DNA from: Tieghemiomyces parasiticus
Taxonomy: Eukaryota > Kickxellomycota > Dimargaritomycetes > Dimargaritales > Dimargaritaceae
Assembly (NCBI GenBank): GCA_027575765.1
Contig: JANBPT010000221.1
Location: 1-54,342 of the forward strand
DNA length: 54,342 nucleotides
Direction of reading: 5' to 3'
Part shown: piece by piece, positions 22,401 through 31,755 of the stretch
Layout of the letters: the number at the start of each line of letters is the position of its first letter
How positions within the stretch are numbered: the first letter of the stretch is position 1
Notes under the pieces: generated by a model
The model's database searches: none
What the model saw: only the letters and a program-made list of their open reading frames with translations
Told to the model about the DNA's origin: nothing
Program-made: the position numbers and the translations under genes

Positions 22401-24392
22401 GCAGGCCACGTAACGAACCCGTCCGTCCCGGACCCTGCCCAGAATTACCCAGGGAGCGGGTCGCAGCTTCTGTTGACGGCTGGGACATCGCAAGCAGCCT
22501 CCTCGAACACCACCCCGATGGGGGCATCATCCACAGCCCCACTGACGCAGCACTCGTCAGTGCTAGCGCCCACGTCGTCCAAGCCTTATCCCGTGACCCC
22601 ACGGCCCGCACAAGACGCGGCCGCGGTCCCAATGTCAGCACCCCCACCCACACGAACGATGGTCCCCGCCCAGCTCCCCAGTCTGCCTCCTTCTAATCAG
22701 ACACCTGCGCAGGTGCCCTTCATTGGGACTCCGCCCGCCGGTACCACCCGTTTCGATTCTGCACGAATACTCTCGGCGCCCTCGGGCGTAGCATCCAGTG
22801 TCCACACTTCCCCTGCCGTCTTTGATACAACCGCGACGATCCCCCAGCAGCCACCACCGCAGGAGGGACGACCGTATTCGCCCCCGCTCCACTACCTACG
22901 CGCCCTATTTGCGCAGGTCAGCCCACAGCGGTTTCTCGAGATCCCGTTCGCTGGAAGGGAGGTGGTCAACCCACCAGACCTGGTTAATTACCACACCACG
23001 GCGGTATGGTTGTTTGAGACCGGGCAAGTCAAGCAGTCTTACAATCCCTGCCCGGCCTGCCGGTACAGCCACACGGTGGCTTGCAACCTTATCTACCGGC
23101 GTAGCTTCCACGAGGGGATGAAGCGAACCATGGATATCAACCGGGCTCGGATGACTAAGATGCACACTGACGCCTACCTGGAATGGTATAACGAGCAGTA
23201 CACACTGCATACCGCCAAGGTACTGGAGGGCGCCCACAGCCTCGCGACCCGCCGCGCGCTGCCGCACAGTGGGTTGGCCAGTGCACCCATGCCCTCTTCA
23301 CCGTCCGGTCCCGTATCGCCTGCGTCGTTTGCGCCCCCACCCATGATTCAGCAAGCAGTATCGCAAGCGGCACATCCCTATCCATTACCACAGCAAGGTC
23401 CGCCACCGGTCTGGCAGCAGCAGCCACAGTTGCCGCCGCCTGTCCTCCAGACGATCTCTATGCACCCGTCCCAGTCCCTGCCCTCGCGCAAGCCAATACC
23501 GGAGCCGGCCCTGGGCCCGCATGTGGCCATTGCCCCGCACTTACAGTCCCTACCCGAGGCTGTCCCTCCGCAACCCGCGCAGGCCACTTTGTGTCACGTT
23601 TGGAACAGCCGGGAGACGTCGAATCAACGTAACAACCCCGTGGCTGCCGCCCCACTGCCCGATCAATCCACCTTGACTGCGGTCCTCCAACAATATGTCT
23701 TACAGCAACAGTTCCAACGGCAACAACCACCTACACAGTTTCAACCACCGGCACCCGTTCTCTCCATCCACGTTAATCAGAGCGGCTTGACGATGCTGCA
23801 GCAAGGCTTGACCGCCATGCAGCAAGCGACCACACCGTCCCTGCCGACCAGCGCTACAGCTGCGGGGCGCTTTGTGGAGCTGCCTTCTAGTAGCGCCGGG
23901 AGCAGCCCGAACCCTCACCATCACCAGCACTCCAACGTGACACCCAGCAAACATCCTGGTCAGCAATCCCACAGTAGCCGGCCGATCGCACCACGTCCGA
24001 CGGCTGGAACGCCCACCACCGTCACCACCGCCTCCCCACGTCCGGCCATGAAACCACCGGTATCCCTGGCCAGTTACTTGAATGTCTGCGACCTATGTGG
24101 GGCGCAGTCCCCGAACGATGTCACGCCACCACCCCACAAGGCATCTGACTGCCCGTCACGCCGCCACACCGCTTTACTCCGGCAGCGGGTCGCCGACCTG
24201 GAAGCCGACACGGCGCTACCCCAGCTGGTCCGGTCCAAGATGGTCTCCACCGCCCGGATTTACCTCATGGAGGCCGAAACAATTGAATCGGCCAACCAGT
24301 CCATACCTGGAGTAGATACTGTCGAATCTGCGTCGACAGAGGCCAGTATTGTCCCCGCTCGTGGCGCCGATGACCAAAAGCCAGATCTTTGA
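16449..24392 (+). CDS. Mit1-like CHD chromatin remodeler with PHD finger
   Basis: Single-exon gene for 2,647 residues, starting at the first in-frame ATG (MSSDDEEFEVE). Order: chromodomain (about 8-70, YLVKWVGFPMRDCTWEH); a weaker chromo-like segment (about 150-200, VQVKWSDGSQSWEP); acidic, disordered linker; a PHD-like zinc module (CVLC near 594 to CMFC near 703); a third chromo-like segment (about 960-1005, YVKWQGLPYDRASW); SNF2 ATPase with DEMGLGKT near 1095 and DEGH near 1236; helicase C (FSQMTRLLDVV, TRAGGVGLNLASAD). A Glu-rich linker and Gln/Pro-rich tail follow, holding two zinc-like motifs (CPACRYSH near 2201; CDLCG near 2547 with a later DCPSRRH). In S. pombe, Mit1 is the remodeler of the SHREC heterochromatin-silencing complex. 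The PHD plus C-terminal zinc motif favours that family over Chd1. DEGH instead of DEAH should still support ATP hydrolysis, as Asp and Glu are kept. The subfamily is inference. Confidence 0.9.
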   Translation: MSSDDEEFEVECILGRKQRPIGPHYLVKWVGFPMRDCTWEHRDNLTHCYQLISRFENRYREENGLPHHRTVRLGPDTAELGPLDSSGLPHAPVLLLKAAQAYFSQVGLDAANHDRAPSPKTPPHQPVIPVPQSTTPAGPLAAVAAHRDRFLSGPHRVTAVVNRTCDTKGHVRVQVKWSDGSQSWEPLAHTRYFTSLFEDFENSRFVEDYDNANQLRRDISAAPVSDGHPVERPGRRCTAAQTRKTHLASLAAKRSVVPRLCPRSVKDVPPRHQLSRGSRNVTAPPEVAQVATETAAPATTQASLSSPTATSSPIRILESSPPRPPPSQPRSPTDGMVAVGRPPVCPSQSPAPNSMTPPPESTPQSNQLGPTQSDPPPPSSTARTPLTQSTPCTPTPAMDDPLSPSLVGIDPVSSTLLGIPMLQPVVIIGELAADEASSYVRNPVKEVPGWKSSLHQKHRYRARHILDEPSVPSLNESRRLTHYSADAVNESDEEIIVVDSPVHTPTDVSDTESLTKRRTPRRLVTRMVLDSDSDATTSESDASDSDVDASRSTGPPAVNKSIRRRHILLCKPWHRLTRDQQATFLAGCLLREGCVLCTEPDDVERDRTVAQRLNRRGAVDEVLAQTRRTLGPVKRLLTCRTCGTITHRTCAQLLAVSLTCDATADEPSVWVGARSYLEAQLKDATPLVHEAHSLRLLVDRWTCMFCRAGITSAGQLITQVPISGIGLVPTDAAKVEPGLCAPLMHTHTLTGAPPPADPATAVPPQRRLLGGGPWFLVAPSGGGHSYRDLFWLPYGQANHLAPMSVTRLLNTGAVSTVPRAADDLRRYFTSPPLTPTPPSDGGSASIDPATYHGLYLGAVAPATARAARAAGSDLARLAARCPAFCCPLHAVAQTFWLTASGQSTRLLALPPAQGATALEDPHDRKLYTAIRVAGVVSALAFLAAVPAGTVWLRRAGLIPEGFLIDHLLDLHTEPRAGGEGRVLTGVYVKWQGLPYDRASWILPPGERDPELPRFHAALVAYATRYARLCPKAPAYHAPYPRLPAAAQCALEPAKFREFTAQPDYLSGGTLLPYQLDGLNWLCYQWHARRSCILADEMGLGKTIQIIAFVASLFHSQFSRARSGDGLSAHLKPERIRTYPFLIVVPNSVLNNWVREFNKWAPSLEVVAYHGTAECRTILQRYELSRPTAAPLANADRTAGSDTYLNCHVVVTTYEMFSAHTDTFRGMVRRWPCVVVDEGHRLKNDTGRLYTQLHRVPADQRILLTGTVLNNNIRELFNLMAFLDQAKFGDVDALEKRYADLNADRLPELHEMLQPYLLRRTKAEVLTTAVPPKSEVIVPVTMTALQRQLVRATLARNRDLLVSITRQIARSRPAPAEGDTDATAKDSRGPPAAARTSLHNVLMVVRQILNHPYIVPEVEPPPAQDPRATQSRLIESSAKLRLLHTMLGVLRARGHRILLFSQMTRLLDVVDDYLFNEGTPYLRIDGSVTAGDRQRAVDLFNAPDSPYQIMLLTTRAGGVGLNLASADVVIIYDMDFNPHADLQAISRAHRLGQTKPVMVFKFVTRDSAEERIVQLAKHKMILDHLIIEKMDVGGVAATDLASILQYGAQALFEEEEKEEEEGGGKAGSDAEGSKPEGSVGQAKVEGSEPVTNGEAGKPAPKKRKAKPVKEIRYTEADVRALLDRTQAELKEAGERAEGEAAATQSTHNLFAFTKVWVQDTPDQPSAGDGDNDPAGRQLAGLDALDAPRSNTPTDVGDDAFWERLLQEHEVEAQAETEQARAEVEARAAAEREGRRLRNVKRVQYFESRDDEGSGRKRQKVAEADAEFTASATTEADEQREMEDLQALAREAGLDYNPTMGHRHPPKPAVMAAATSASMASVEQGTPNVPGPVAEGPIAAATADALALPSSLNANQYVEACVGELRRLALLSKRLPCDPERLLLMRATNAGIRDLMASAEGDPIRDRVIAVARGLRKIQLSVQQAVAGHVTNPSVPDPAQNYPGSGSQLLLTAGTSQAASSNTTPMGASSTAPLTQHSSVLAPTSSKPYPVTPRPAQDAAAVPMSAPPPTRTMVPAQLPSLPPSNQTPAQVPFIGTPPAGTTRFDSARILSAPSGVASSVHTSPAVFDTTATIPQQPPPQEGRPYSPPLHYLRALFAQVSPQRFLEIPFAGREVVNPPDLVNYHTTAVWLFETGQVKQSYNPCPACRYSHTVACNLIYRRSFHEGMKRTMDINRARMTKMHTDAYLEWYNEQYTLHTAKVLEGAHSLATRRALPHSGLASAPMPSSPSGPVSPASFAPPPMIQQAVSQAAHPYPLPQQGPPPVWQQQPQLPPPVLQTISMHPSQSLPSRKPIPEPALGPHVAIAPHLQSLPEAVPPQPAQATLCHVWNSRETSNQRNNPVAAAPLPDQSTLTAVLQQYVLQQQFQRQQPPTQFQPPAPVLSIHVNQSGLTMLQQGLTAMQQATTPSLPTSATAAGRFVELPSSSAGSSPNPHHHQHSNVTPSKHPGQQSHSSRPIAPRPTAGTPTTVTTASPRPAMKPPVSLASYLNVCDLCGAQSPNDVTPPPHKASDCPSRRHTALLRQRVADLEADTALPQLVRSKMVSTARIYLMEAETIESANQSIPGVDTVESASTEASIVPARGADDQKPDL

Positions 24393-24429
24393 ATGCAGCC
24401 GATGTGGCACCTCTCCTGATTTAGATCAT

Positions 24430-24435
24430 AATAAA
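24430..24435 (+). terminator. Poly(A) signal of the Mit1-like gene
   Basis: An exact AATAAA starts 38 bases after the TGA of the remodeler gene. Confidence 0.6.
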
Positions 24436-24612
24436 AACCTGCATACATAGATATATCTTATTTAGCTGGCCCCTCCTTTATTTTTGTTATTGCATGGTTT
24501 CAGCTTTTTAGATCAGTGTCATCACGGATCCGCTAGTGTGCAATTCTCGGCAGAGGATATTGGAAAGGTACCAGAAGTAGGTGCACAAGAATATGTCCAT
24601 GGTGCTGTCCAT

Positions 24613-26245
24613 CTACTCTGGTCCAGCCACCGGAGCGTTAGTATTACGCTGGTCCAGGTGTTCCAGGACCTCACCGAGGATCCCCTCCGTCTCTTCGGGA
24701 TTGATAATCCAACAAGTGGAACAGGTGGTGCGTGTAGCGAGGTCATTCCCAGTAGACAGGAACTACGTCGGGAAGTAGGGAGGGCGGAGGAGGAGGGGGG
24801 GGATTATCCCGGAGACGAGAGAGACAGTCGAGGTTGTTAATGACGAAAGTTTGATTAGTGACGGATTCGACAAGACCGGCCGAATATGGACCTACTCAGG
24901 CACATTCCCCCCTCTGGCCTGGCCAGTTCGCTCAATGTAACGGCTGCTAGGCACACCAACTTACCTGATCACCCACGTGGAGTGTATCGCGCGGGGCGTA
25001 GGCCAGATGATTCTGGAGGAGCTGGACGCCGATGAGTTTGTTGCCCACGTCGACCCAGACGTCAGACCCGCCGTTGAAGGCGCAGAATGGGATTTTACCC
25101 TGGTCGGGCGAGGAGGCCTTGTTATATTGGAGCAGGCACTGCTGGGTTGACAGAGCGCACTCATCCAGCTGTTCACGATACAACCGACCGCTGGGCACAA
25201 GCCCGACGGCACGAGGTTTACGGAGTACGGTGGCCGGTAGGCGCATGTCACGGACGCACTGGCGGAGATTGAGTTCGGCGACATCGAGGAAGCGCTGGAT
25301 GTCAGTATCGGACCAGTCCGACAGGGAGGTGCGGTAGGCGTCCTCCGGGATGTACCGCAGCCCGGCCGCCGGGGTACCCTGAAACAGGTAGTTGCACTCG
25401 CCGCCCAAGACGTAGAACCGCGTCAGTTGCTCCGGGGTGAGGTCCGCCTCCGCGAACCGGGTCAGGAGGCCGATTAGCCTCGCCTCGTAGCGGGTGGTAT
25501 CGGTGGCGTACCCGGCGGCCGTGACCACGGCGACCGCCACGTCGTGGCGAAGGAGGGCGATGATTTGGTCTGCGATAGGATTATCCGCTACAAAAGTCAT
25601 CCCATCCGGGTAGAGGGTCATATCCCCGTCGAAGGTGACGAACCGGAGGTACGGGGCGCTGGCCGTCACCTGAGCCGAGTTGAGAATGCGACGGAGTTCG
25701 TTGAAACTCGGAGGCACGTAGCGTCGGGAGGCAATGGCATCCCGGGCGTTCGCCGCCAGGAAGGCGGAACGCAGGGGAAGGGGTGTGAAGAAGGTGCCGA
25801 CGGTGGGGACCAGGCGCCGCAGCCGGGAGTACTTGTCGAGGCCGCGGGCGGTCATGGCGATGTGCTCGGCGATGAGGTCCTCCACGTCACCCATGATCTC
25901 GGCGTAGCGGAGCTCATTGGCCCGGGCGGCGTCGGTGTTGGGTCCCGTGAGTAAGGCGGCCCGGGCGGAGTGGGGTCCCTCCAGACTATCCGGCGGATTC
26001 TCGACGCTGGCCTGGCTGGCGGAGAGCCAGGTCGAGGTGTCCGTGACGTTCGGTGAGGTGGGGACGAGGGGCCGCTGAGGGCCACCGTGGGCGTCGACCA
26101 GGTCGCTGGCGTTAGCGCCGGTTTCGGTGGTAGCCGGGGTAGCGTGCAGGACGAATGGGGTCAAGAGCATACTCTTGATGAACTCGATGAGCGGGTCTCG
26201 CTTGTGGGCCCGTAGGTGATAATTAACACGATAGAGGGAAGTCAT
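24613..26245 (-). CDS. ISN1: IMP-specific 5'-nucleotidase
   Basis: Dephosphorylates IMP to inosine in the cytosol, feeding purine breakdown. Two exons: 26245-24965 and 24762-24613, with an intron of 202 bp (GTAAGT donor, CGTAG acceptor, phase 0). The joined protein is 476 residues, close to the yeast length. The start MTSLYRVNYHL matches the family N-terminus (xRYRVEYHL in yeast); the frame is open upstream, but with a non-family extension. The HAD nucleophile motif FDGDMTLYPDG is in the middle, with GGSDVWVDVGNK and the junction HVGDQ-FLSTGND near the end. That junction motif spans the two exons and confirms the splice. The last exon carries CWIINPEETEGIL, as in the family. An insert around residues 45-90 is rich in Ser, Thr and Pro. 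It is divergent from allantoinase, another purine catabolism gene. Confidence 0.93.
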
Positions 26246-27915
26246 AGCTGGTGGCAAGCGACGCGGGGTGCGGAAGAGGGAGGGGGAATGTGCTGAGTTG
26301 GAATCTGACGAGCGGTTGATAAACACGTACCCCAAGCAGGTATATCCGGTCTATGGATACCAATAGCAGAAGGACACTGGTGAGAGGGAGGAAGGCCTAG
26401 TAGTGGTTAAACTATTTAAATAAGCAACCCGGTCGATTGTAAATAGTGAAAAAGGCCAGTGGAGTGGAGACCAGGCGGGGTACGTTGCCGAGAAGGTCTC
26501 AGGGACTGTTGGTGTGGTTAAAACTACGGGGGCCCACGGCCCGCGTCCTTTATGTCGGGTGGCGAGGGGCTGCTGGGAGGTGGCGGACAGATGGGCAGCG
26601 GAGGAATTTATCAATGCCTTGCGTGGTGTGACCGCCTGCAATTCGTTGCGAAGCAGGGAAGGGCGGCGGCCCGGTCGTGGGGATTGGCCGAATTAGCCGT
26701 CACGCAACGATCGGCAGTGGCCATCACTCCACGGTGCGGCGACTGCAGACGGGAAGCAGGAGAGCAGCACAGCCTGGCGGCCGGCCGCGAGGGTCCGGGG
26801 CACCAGTAAGGCACTGGGTGGCGGAGCTGAAGAGCGGATGGCAGTCGTGGTTGCAAGGCTGCAACCGGTACGTGTGGAACTTGGTCACGAAAAACCTGGT
26901 CAGAGGTTAACAGCCTAGGGCTGGCTCCAACTCCCCGCCCACTACCAGTGGCAAGGGCTTACCTTGCTGATCTTGCTGGGCGGAGCCGCATGGGATAGCG
27001 TCCTTTCTCTCCAAAGGTGGTAGGGTGGGATTGGGAACGTGGGGCGGGCCTGGCCGGACTAGCGATAAGCTAAGTATTGAGCCGTGTAACCATTCGGGAG
27101 GTCGACCCACTCGTTCGCGGCTGGTGCGTGCTTCGCTAGACATGCCACGCGCACCACAATACGCCCTGCACCCCCCATTCCTATCGGACCCTAGCTGCAT
27201 TGGCTAGCCCTGCATGGGACCCATAGTCATGGCAAGGTGTATCGTTCGCTTCAGCACCACCTCGTCCCCATCTCACGCCACTGGGGCCAAGCTGGGGCCA
27301 ATCACCTGCAATGTATCCGATATTACCAATTGGCCGCGTGAGCCAGCATAGGATTTGTTGGCGCGGGCGGGATTCCGGCGAGGCGCTGAAGAGATGCACG
27401 CTGAGTCTGCCCCTACCGTGTGTACCCCTCCCCTACCACCCGCCCCTGAGATGACCTGGCCGATACCGGTCCCATACACACATACACACATGTCCCCCCC
27501 CCTTTGCATAGAAAATTTCGCAGTCTCGGCCAATCCTGTACCTCCTCCTCTGAAGACCCACAATCACACCCGCTAAAAATATATAAGCGACCCTCCTCGT
27601 CTCCCCACAGCACCCGCCAGTCTTCCGCTCGTCCCCTGGCCGCTGGTGCCATTAGCCTCCGTTCCTACCGTACCCTGCCCTTCCTTTCTTCATCATATAG
27701 TGGACAGTGAATCAGCCTGCTCCATTCGTCACGCATAACCAATTTCATTAGCAACTATTCTACCTCGGTCGGAAACTATCAATCAGTACCGCTGGCCAGT
27801 ACAGCCGCCCCAATTCACCACCCGGGAAGCTCACCTGCTCCCCATACCTACCCTATTCTTCGCAGAGAATTGACCTCGCCGCCGTTCCCTCCATCGCCCC
27901 CCTGCCAGCACCACC
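26246..27915. promoter_or_regulatory. Shared divergent promoter, ISN1 / allantoinase
   Basis: 1.67 kb between the two start codons with no gene of its own. GATA-type motifs: TGATAA at 26317-26322 and GATAAG at 27064-27069, plus a weaker GATAG on the minus strand near 27776. Fungal GATA factors (AreA/Nit2/Gln3) control purine use in ascomycetes; that they act here is inference. A TATA box for the plus-strand gene is annotated separately. Pyrimidine-rich leader on the plus strand from about 27600. Confidence 0.5.
27580..27587 (+). promoter_or_regulatory. TATA box of the allantoinase gene
   Basis: TATATAAG, about 330 bases before the ATG, followed by a pyrimidine-rich leader. No other good TATA lies nearer. 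Confidence 0.5.
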
Positions 27916-30006
27916 ATGGACGTCCCCGCCGTACCCTTCCCGGTCACGAGCCTGCTGGCCACACCCAGTGTGACGATCATTACCGGCCGGCACGTCCTGC
28001 TCAGCAGCGCCCAACTAGACCCCGCGGCGGCCACGCTGCTTATCCAGGATGGGACCATCGACCGTATCCTTCTTGAACACATCCCAGCTGCTGCCTTGAC
28101 CAGCCGCCTCCCAGAGCTCCTGGCGTCCATGTCACCATCTACCGGCCCATCCTCACCGACCGTGGGGTTTTGGGATGTGGGCGACCTCTGGATAATGCCC
28201 GGCGCCATCGACGCCCACGTCCACGTTAACCAGCCGGGCCGCACGCTATGGGAGGGCATGGCCACGGCTACCCGGGCCGCCGCCGCGGGCGGCTGCACCA
28301 CCATCGTCGATATGCCGCTCAACGCCATTCCACCCACCACCACCCTTGCCAACGCCCAGGCTAAAGTGGCCAGCGTCGGAGACAGCTGTTGGGTGGACGT
28401 GGCCCTGTGGGGCGGGCTCGTACCGGGCAACCGCGCCGAACTGCGGCCCCTCCTGGACTTCGGCGTGCGCGGGTTCAAAGGGTTTTTGATTGAGAGCGGG
28501 GTGGACGAGTTCCCCATGGTGGAGGCTGACGATGTCATTGGGGCCATGGTGGAGCTAGAAGTAAGTTGATAACGGACCAGCCCCGTGAGTGAAGCCAGTA
28601 TTGGGTCCCGGATCCAGTCCTGTTCTTATCGATGACGGCCGTGATCTGTGGGATGTAAGGGTGAGGCGAGTATCCCTCCCCAACTCCGTTATCGGAACCC
28701 AAGCGTGGCATTGGCTCTCTCAGGACCCTGTGCTATTTTTTTCATATCGCCCTTTGTCATACAACGTATTTACCTGTTTGCCAATCACCCCCCTCCCTCA
28801 CTTGAATCCTATCTCTTACGTTTTCCCTCCGCTGCCTACCTTCAGACGGCTCGCCAGACCCATCCGGGTCGTTACCAACGAGACGCCCCACTCCTCTTCC
28901 ATGCTGAGCTGTCAAGTTGTGCATGTCTTCCCCCAACTAGCTCTATATCCGATCGTTCGATTAGCCCGACCAACCAAGCCTTGCCGCCTTCCCCAATAGA
29001 AAACCCGCCCACATTGGAAGACATAGTCGCCCCTTCTATTAGACACTTCGCGGCCACCAAGTCGATGGTCGCCCTGCCCACTCCGCGATCTGCAAGTCCG
29101 CGGCAGGAGACTAATGACGGGTACTTTGCAACGGTCCCTGATACTTCTCCGACAATGGTGGATGATCCTCGTGCGTACGCCACATTCCTGGCCACCCGTC
29201 CGCCGGCCATGGAAGTATCGGCCATTCGTGAGGTCATCACCTGGCTCGAGGCCCACCCGGGGGCCCGCGGCCATATTGTTCACCTCAGTACCGCCGATGC
29301 TGTGCCGTGCATCCGGGCCGCCAAAGCCCGCGGGACCCGGCTCACTGTCGAGACCTGCTTTCACTACCTCCGCCTCGCCGCCCCAGACGTCCCTGCGGGA
29401 GCCACACAGTTCAAATGCTGCCCGCCTATCCGAGACGCGGCCAACCGTGAGGCCCTGTGGAAGGCCCTAGAAGATGGCGTGATTGATCTTGTCGTCTCGG
29501 ATCACTCACCTTCCACCCCGGACCTCAAGTGTCCCGAAACGGGCGATTTCCTGGCGGCCTGGGGCGGTATCGCTAGCGTCCAGTTCGGTCTCTCAGTGCT
29601 ATGGACAGAAGCCCGACGCCGGGGCCACACGCCAGCCGCGTTACTCCGCTGGCTGTGTGAAGAACCCGCCCGCCACATCCAGCTCCAGCACCGTAAGGGT
29701 CAACTGGCCACCGGACTAGATGCGGACCTGGTCGTATGGGACCCCCACGCCGCTTTCACCGTGACTACCGACGGCATCCATTTCCGCCATAAGTTAAGCC
29801 CTTACGTTGGCCAAACTCTCTACGGCCGCGTGCAACATACTTTTGTGCGCGGACAGGTGGCCTTTACCCGTGGGTCTTCCGTGGTCTTCTTGCCAAGGGG
29901 CGGCCTATTCCCATCGGTACAGGTCTATACGGCCTTGGCCGACTACGGCCCTTTCCCGGAAGGTGCCTTCTCCCCTGCCCCGCTAGGTCGATTGGTTTAC
30001 GAGTAG
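27916..30006 (+). CDS. DAL1: Allantoinase
   Basis: Opens the allantoin ring to allantoate, a late step of purine catabolism. Exons 27916-28560 and 28846-30006; the 285-bp intron has a GTAAGT donor and CTTCAG acceptor, phase 0. The protein has 601 residues. Amidohydrolase metal ligands are in place: H101 and H103 in DAHVHVNQPG, K188 (the residue carbamylated in this family) in GFKGFLIE, H234 in FHAEL, H361 in HIVHLSTAD, D434 in VSDHSPS. CTTIVDMPLN and KCCPPIRD are typical of allantoinase rather than dihydropyrimidinase. The protein is roughly 100 residues longer than usual because of a Ser/Pro-rich insert of about 80 residues between FHAEL and YATFLATRPP. Start chosen at ATG after CACC. Divergent from ISN1. 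Confidence 0.93.
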
Positions 30007-30110
30007 ATTCAACCACGGGGGGCTAGGTTGCAGGCCGGTACTCTTCAGGTGCGTATCGCAGGTGCCCGACGAGGCTTACTTTTGGACGTCTGACAGGATG
30101 CGATGATTTT

Positions 30111-30116
30111 TTTATT
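30111..30116 (-). terminator. Poly(A) signal of the orphan secreted gene
   Basis: AATAAA on the minus strand, about 115 bases beyond the stop of the minus-strand gene ending at 30229. Confidence 0.5.
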
Positions 30117-30228
30117 GCGAGCAGGGTAAGGGTATAAACCTATTGTTTGGCCACCACCCCAAAAACCGATGCGCACAAGGTACCGAATATCCTCAACCGA
30201 GCCTCGTTGGAATGCGTCTCGAAATATA

Positions 30229-31275
30229 CTATTCTAAAACTATAATCTCCTGTGGGAATTGATGCACAGGGGAGCTGTCAGCCAACTGTCCGGCGTCAAC
30301 GTCGTGCAAGGATGATGTGTACCAGAATTCCGGGTCTAAGCGCACTCGGGTCGGCAAATTTGATCCCAAATCAGCGCGCGGTACGAGGGCATTGTCAATC
30401 ACAGTGTACCATGTATCGCCTCTGATAGCCTGGAAGTAATACTGACCATCGTTAATATCCCAGTAGGCATCGAAGGCCGAGCAACTAAGCACCAATTCGC
30501 TGGTACTCAGTCGCATCGAATAACCTGACGGTTTGTCTACGGTCTCTGCGGTCTTCTGGAAGATGACTCTGGTAGGGCGATAGCTCAGGTGTTCCTCAAC
30601 GCACTGCTTGAGGGAGAATTGGCCGTAGTACTGAAGAGAGGCCGCCACGGGGGGCGGATGATAGAATCCCTGCTTGGCGTACTCTCCTTCGTAGTACGAC
30701 TGGTAGTAATTCCACACATACCGGACGCACTCCTGAAGGACCACCGATTCGGCTATGCAGGCGGCATCCTTCTGTAGCCACGGAGTGCCATCGACTGACT
30801 GGCTCGGTATCGGTGCCGGATTATCGGCCGTCAGCTCGAGCTCCTGACCGCGGTTGGACTTCACAGATACACTCGTGGAACCTTGGGCCTGCAGGGTCTT
30901 CTCTTGGGCCAAATCACGCATCATCGCATCAAACGTCAGCCACATATTCAATTTTCGTTTCACTCTGTCTTTCCCGTTTACCTTATCGGCGAGGTTCTGA
31001 ACCTTACTGCACATACGGCCAAAAATGGGTAAGCTTTTGGGAGCCGATGGCAGCTCGAGTGGTGAACTGGAAGACGACAGCGGATAAGGCGGGCTATTCA
31101 GACCACCGGGGCTTTGATTGGTGGAATCCACCAAAGTCGAGCCGTCAAAAAGAGACGACGGGCTTTGGGTAACCGAAGGCTGTCCGGCAAAATATGGGGT
31201 GAGGGTCGACGGGTTCGGTAGGCCGCCAGCCACGGCAGCGAAGGCAATAGCCAGGAGTGAATGGCGGATGAACAT
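30229..31275 (-). CDS. Orphan secreted protein
   Basis: 348 residues. The frame is open further upstream, but the ATG at 31275 starts a clean signal peptide (MFIRHSLLAIAFAAVAGGLP), so I chose it. A Ser/Pro-rich segment follows, then a likely folded domain with five Cys: MCSK, DAACIAES, LQECVRYVWNYYQSYY, KQCVEEHL and LSCSAFDAYWD. It is rich in Tyr and Trp, with no catalytic motif I recognise and no second membrane segment or GPI-like tail. A plausible role is at the cell surface or outside the cell; the function is unknown. Codon use looks like that of neighbouring genes. A TTTATATTTA sequence on the minus strand near 31350 may act as a TATA. Confidence 0.7.
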   Translation of the reverse strand: MFIRHSLLAIAFAAVAGGLPNPSTLTPYFAGQPSVTQSPSSLFDGSTLVDSTNQSPGGLNSPPYPLSSSSSPLELPSAPKSLPIFGRMCSKVQNLADKVNGKDRVKRKLNMWLTFDAMMRDLAQEKTLQAQGSTSVSVKSNRGQELELTADNPAPIPSQSVDGTPWLQKDAACIAESVVLQECVRYVWNYYQSYYEGEYAKQGFYHPPPVAASLQYYGQFSLKQCVEEHLSYRPTRVIFQKTAETVDKPSGYSMRLSTSELVLSCSAFDAYWDINDGQYYFQAIRGDTWYTVIDNALVPRADLGSNLPTRVRLDPEFWYTSSLHDVDAGQLADSSPVHQFPQEIIVLE

Positions 31276-31755
31276 GATTTGGAGCCGAGAAGAGACGACC
31301 TGAGCGGGTAAAAGGAAGTTGGCAGTTGAACGGGGGAGACCAGTAAAATAAATATAAACCCGGCGCTGGGAGAATTGGCGCAGAAAGGTTAGAGACAAGC
31401 AGGAGGACAACTGCGGGTTTATTGGTAGCATAGCAGTAAGTGATCGGGCCGATTATATATGCATTTTCCTTGACAGACGTGTCGACACGGGGGTATATTT
31501 TTATCTTATTTTTAGTGCACGGATGCTGCTCACCTCTCCCTTACGACAACGATGAAAGCATGCCCGCGCCGCCTAGCGTACAGCTACGAAGCCACTCGTC
31601 GTCCCCTACTACTTCGTCTCCTCCTCTCGCTACATTACTATTCCAAGTACGGTCCGGTGCGCCTATGTACGTGCGCACAGGCCTCCACTCAACAACTATT
31701 GGCGCGCTGGCGCACCGCCAACATTCGCTAATGGTTGCCCTATCAACCAATCACC
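31276..31755. other. Divergent promoter region
   Basis: Lies between the orphan secreted gene (-) and a small secreted candidate (+). A TATATAT at 31454-31460 could serve the plus-strand candidate, but several short upstream ATGs follow it. The 173-codon frame running through here has no family pattern and was rejected. Confidence 0.4.
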
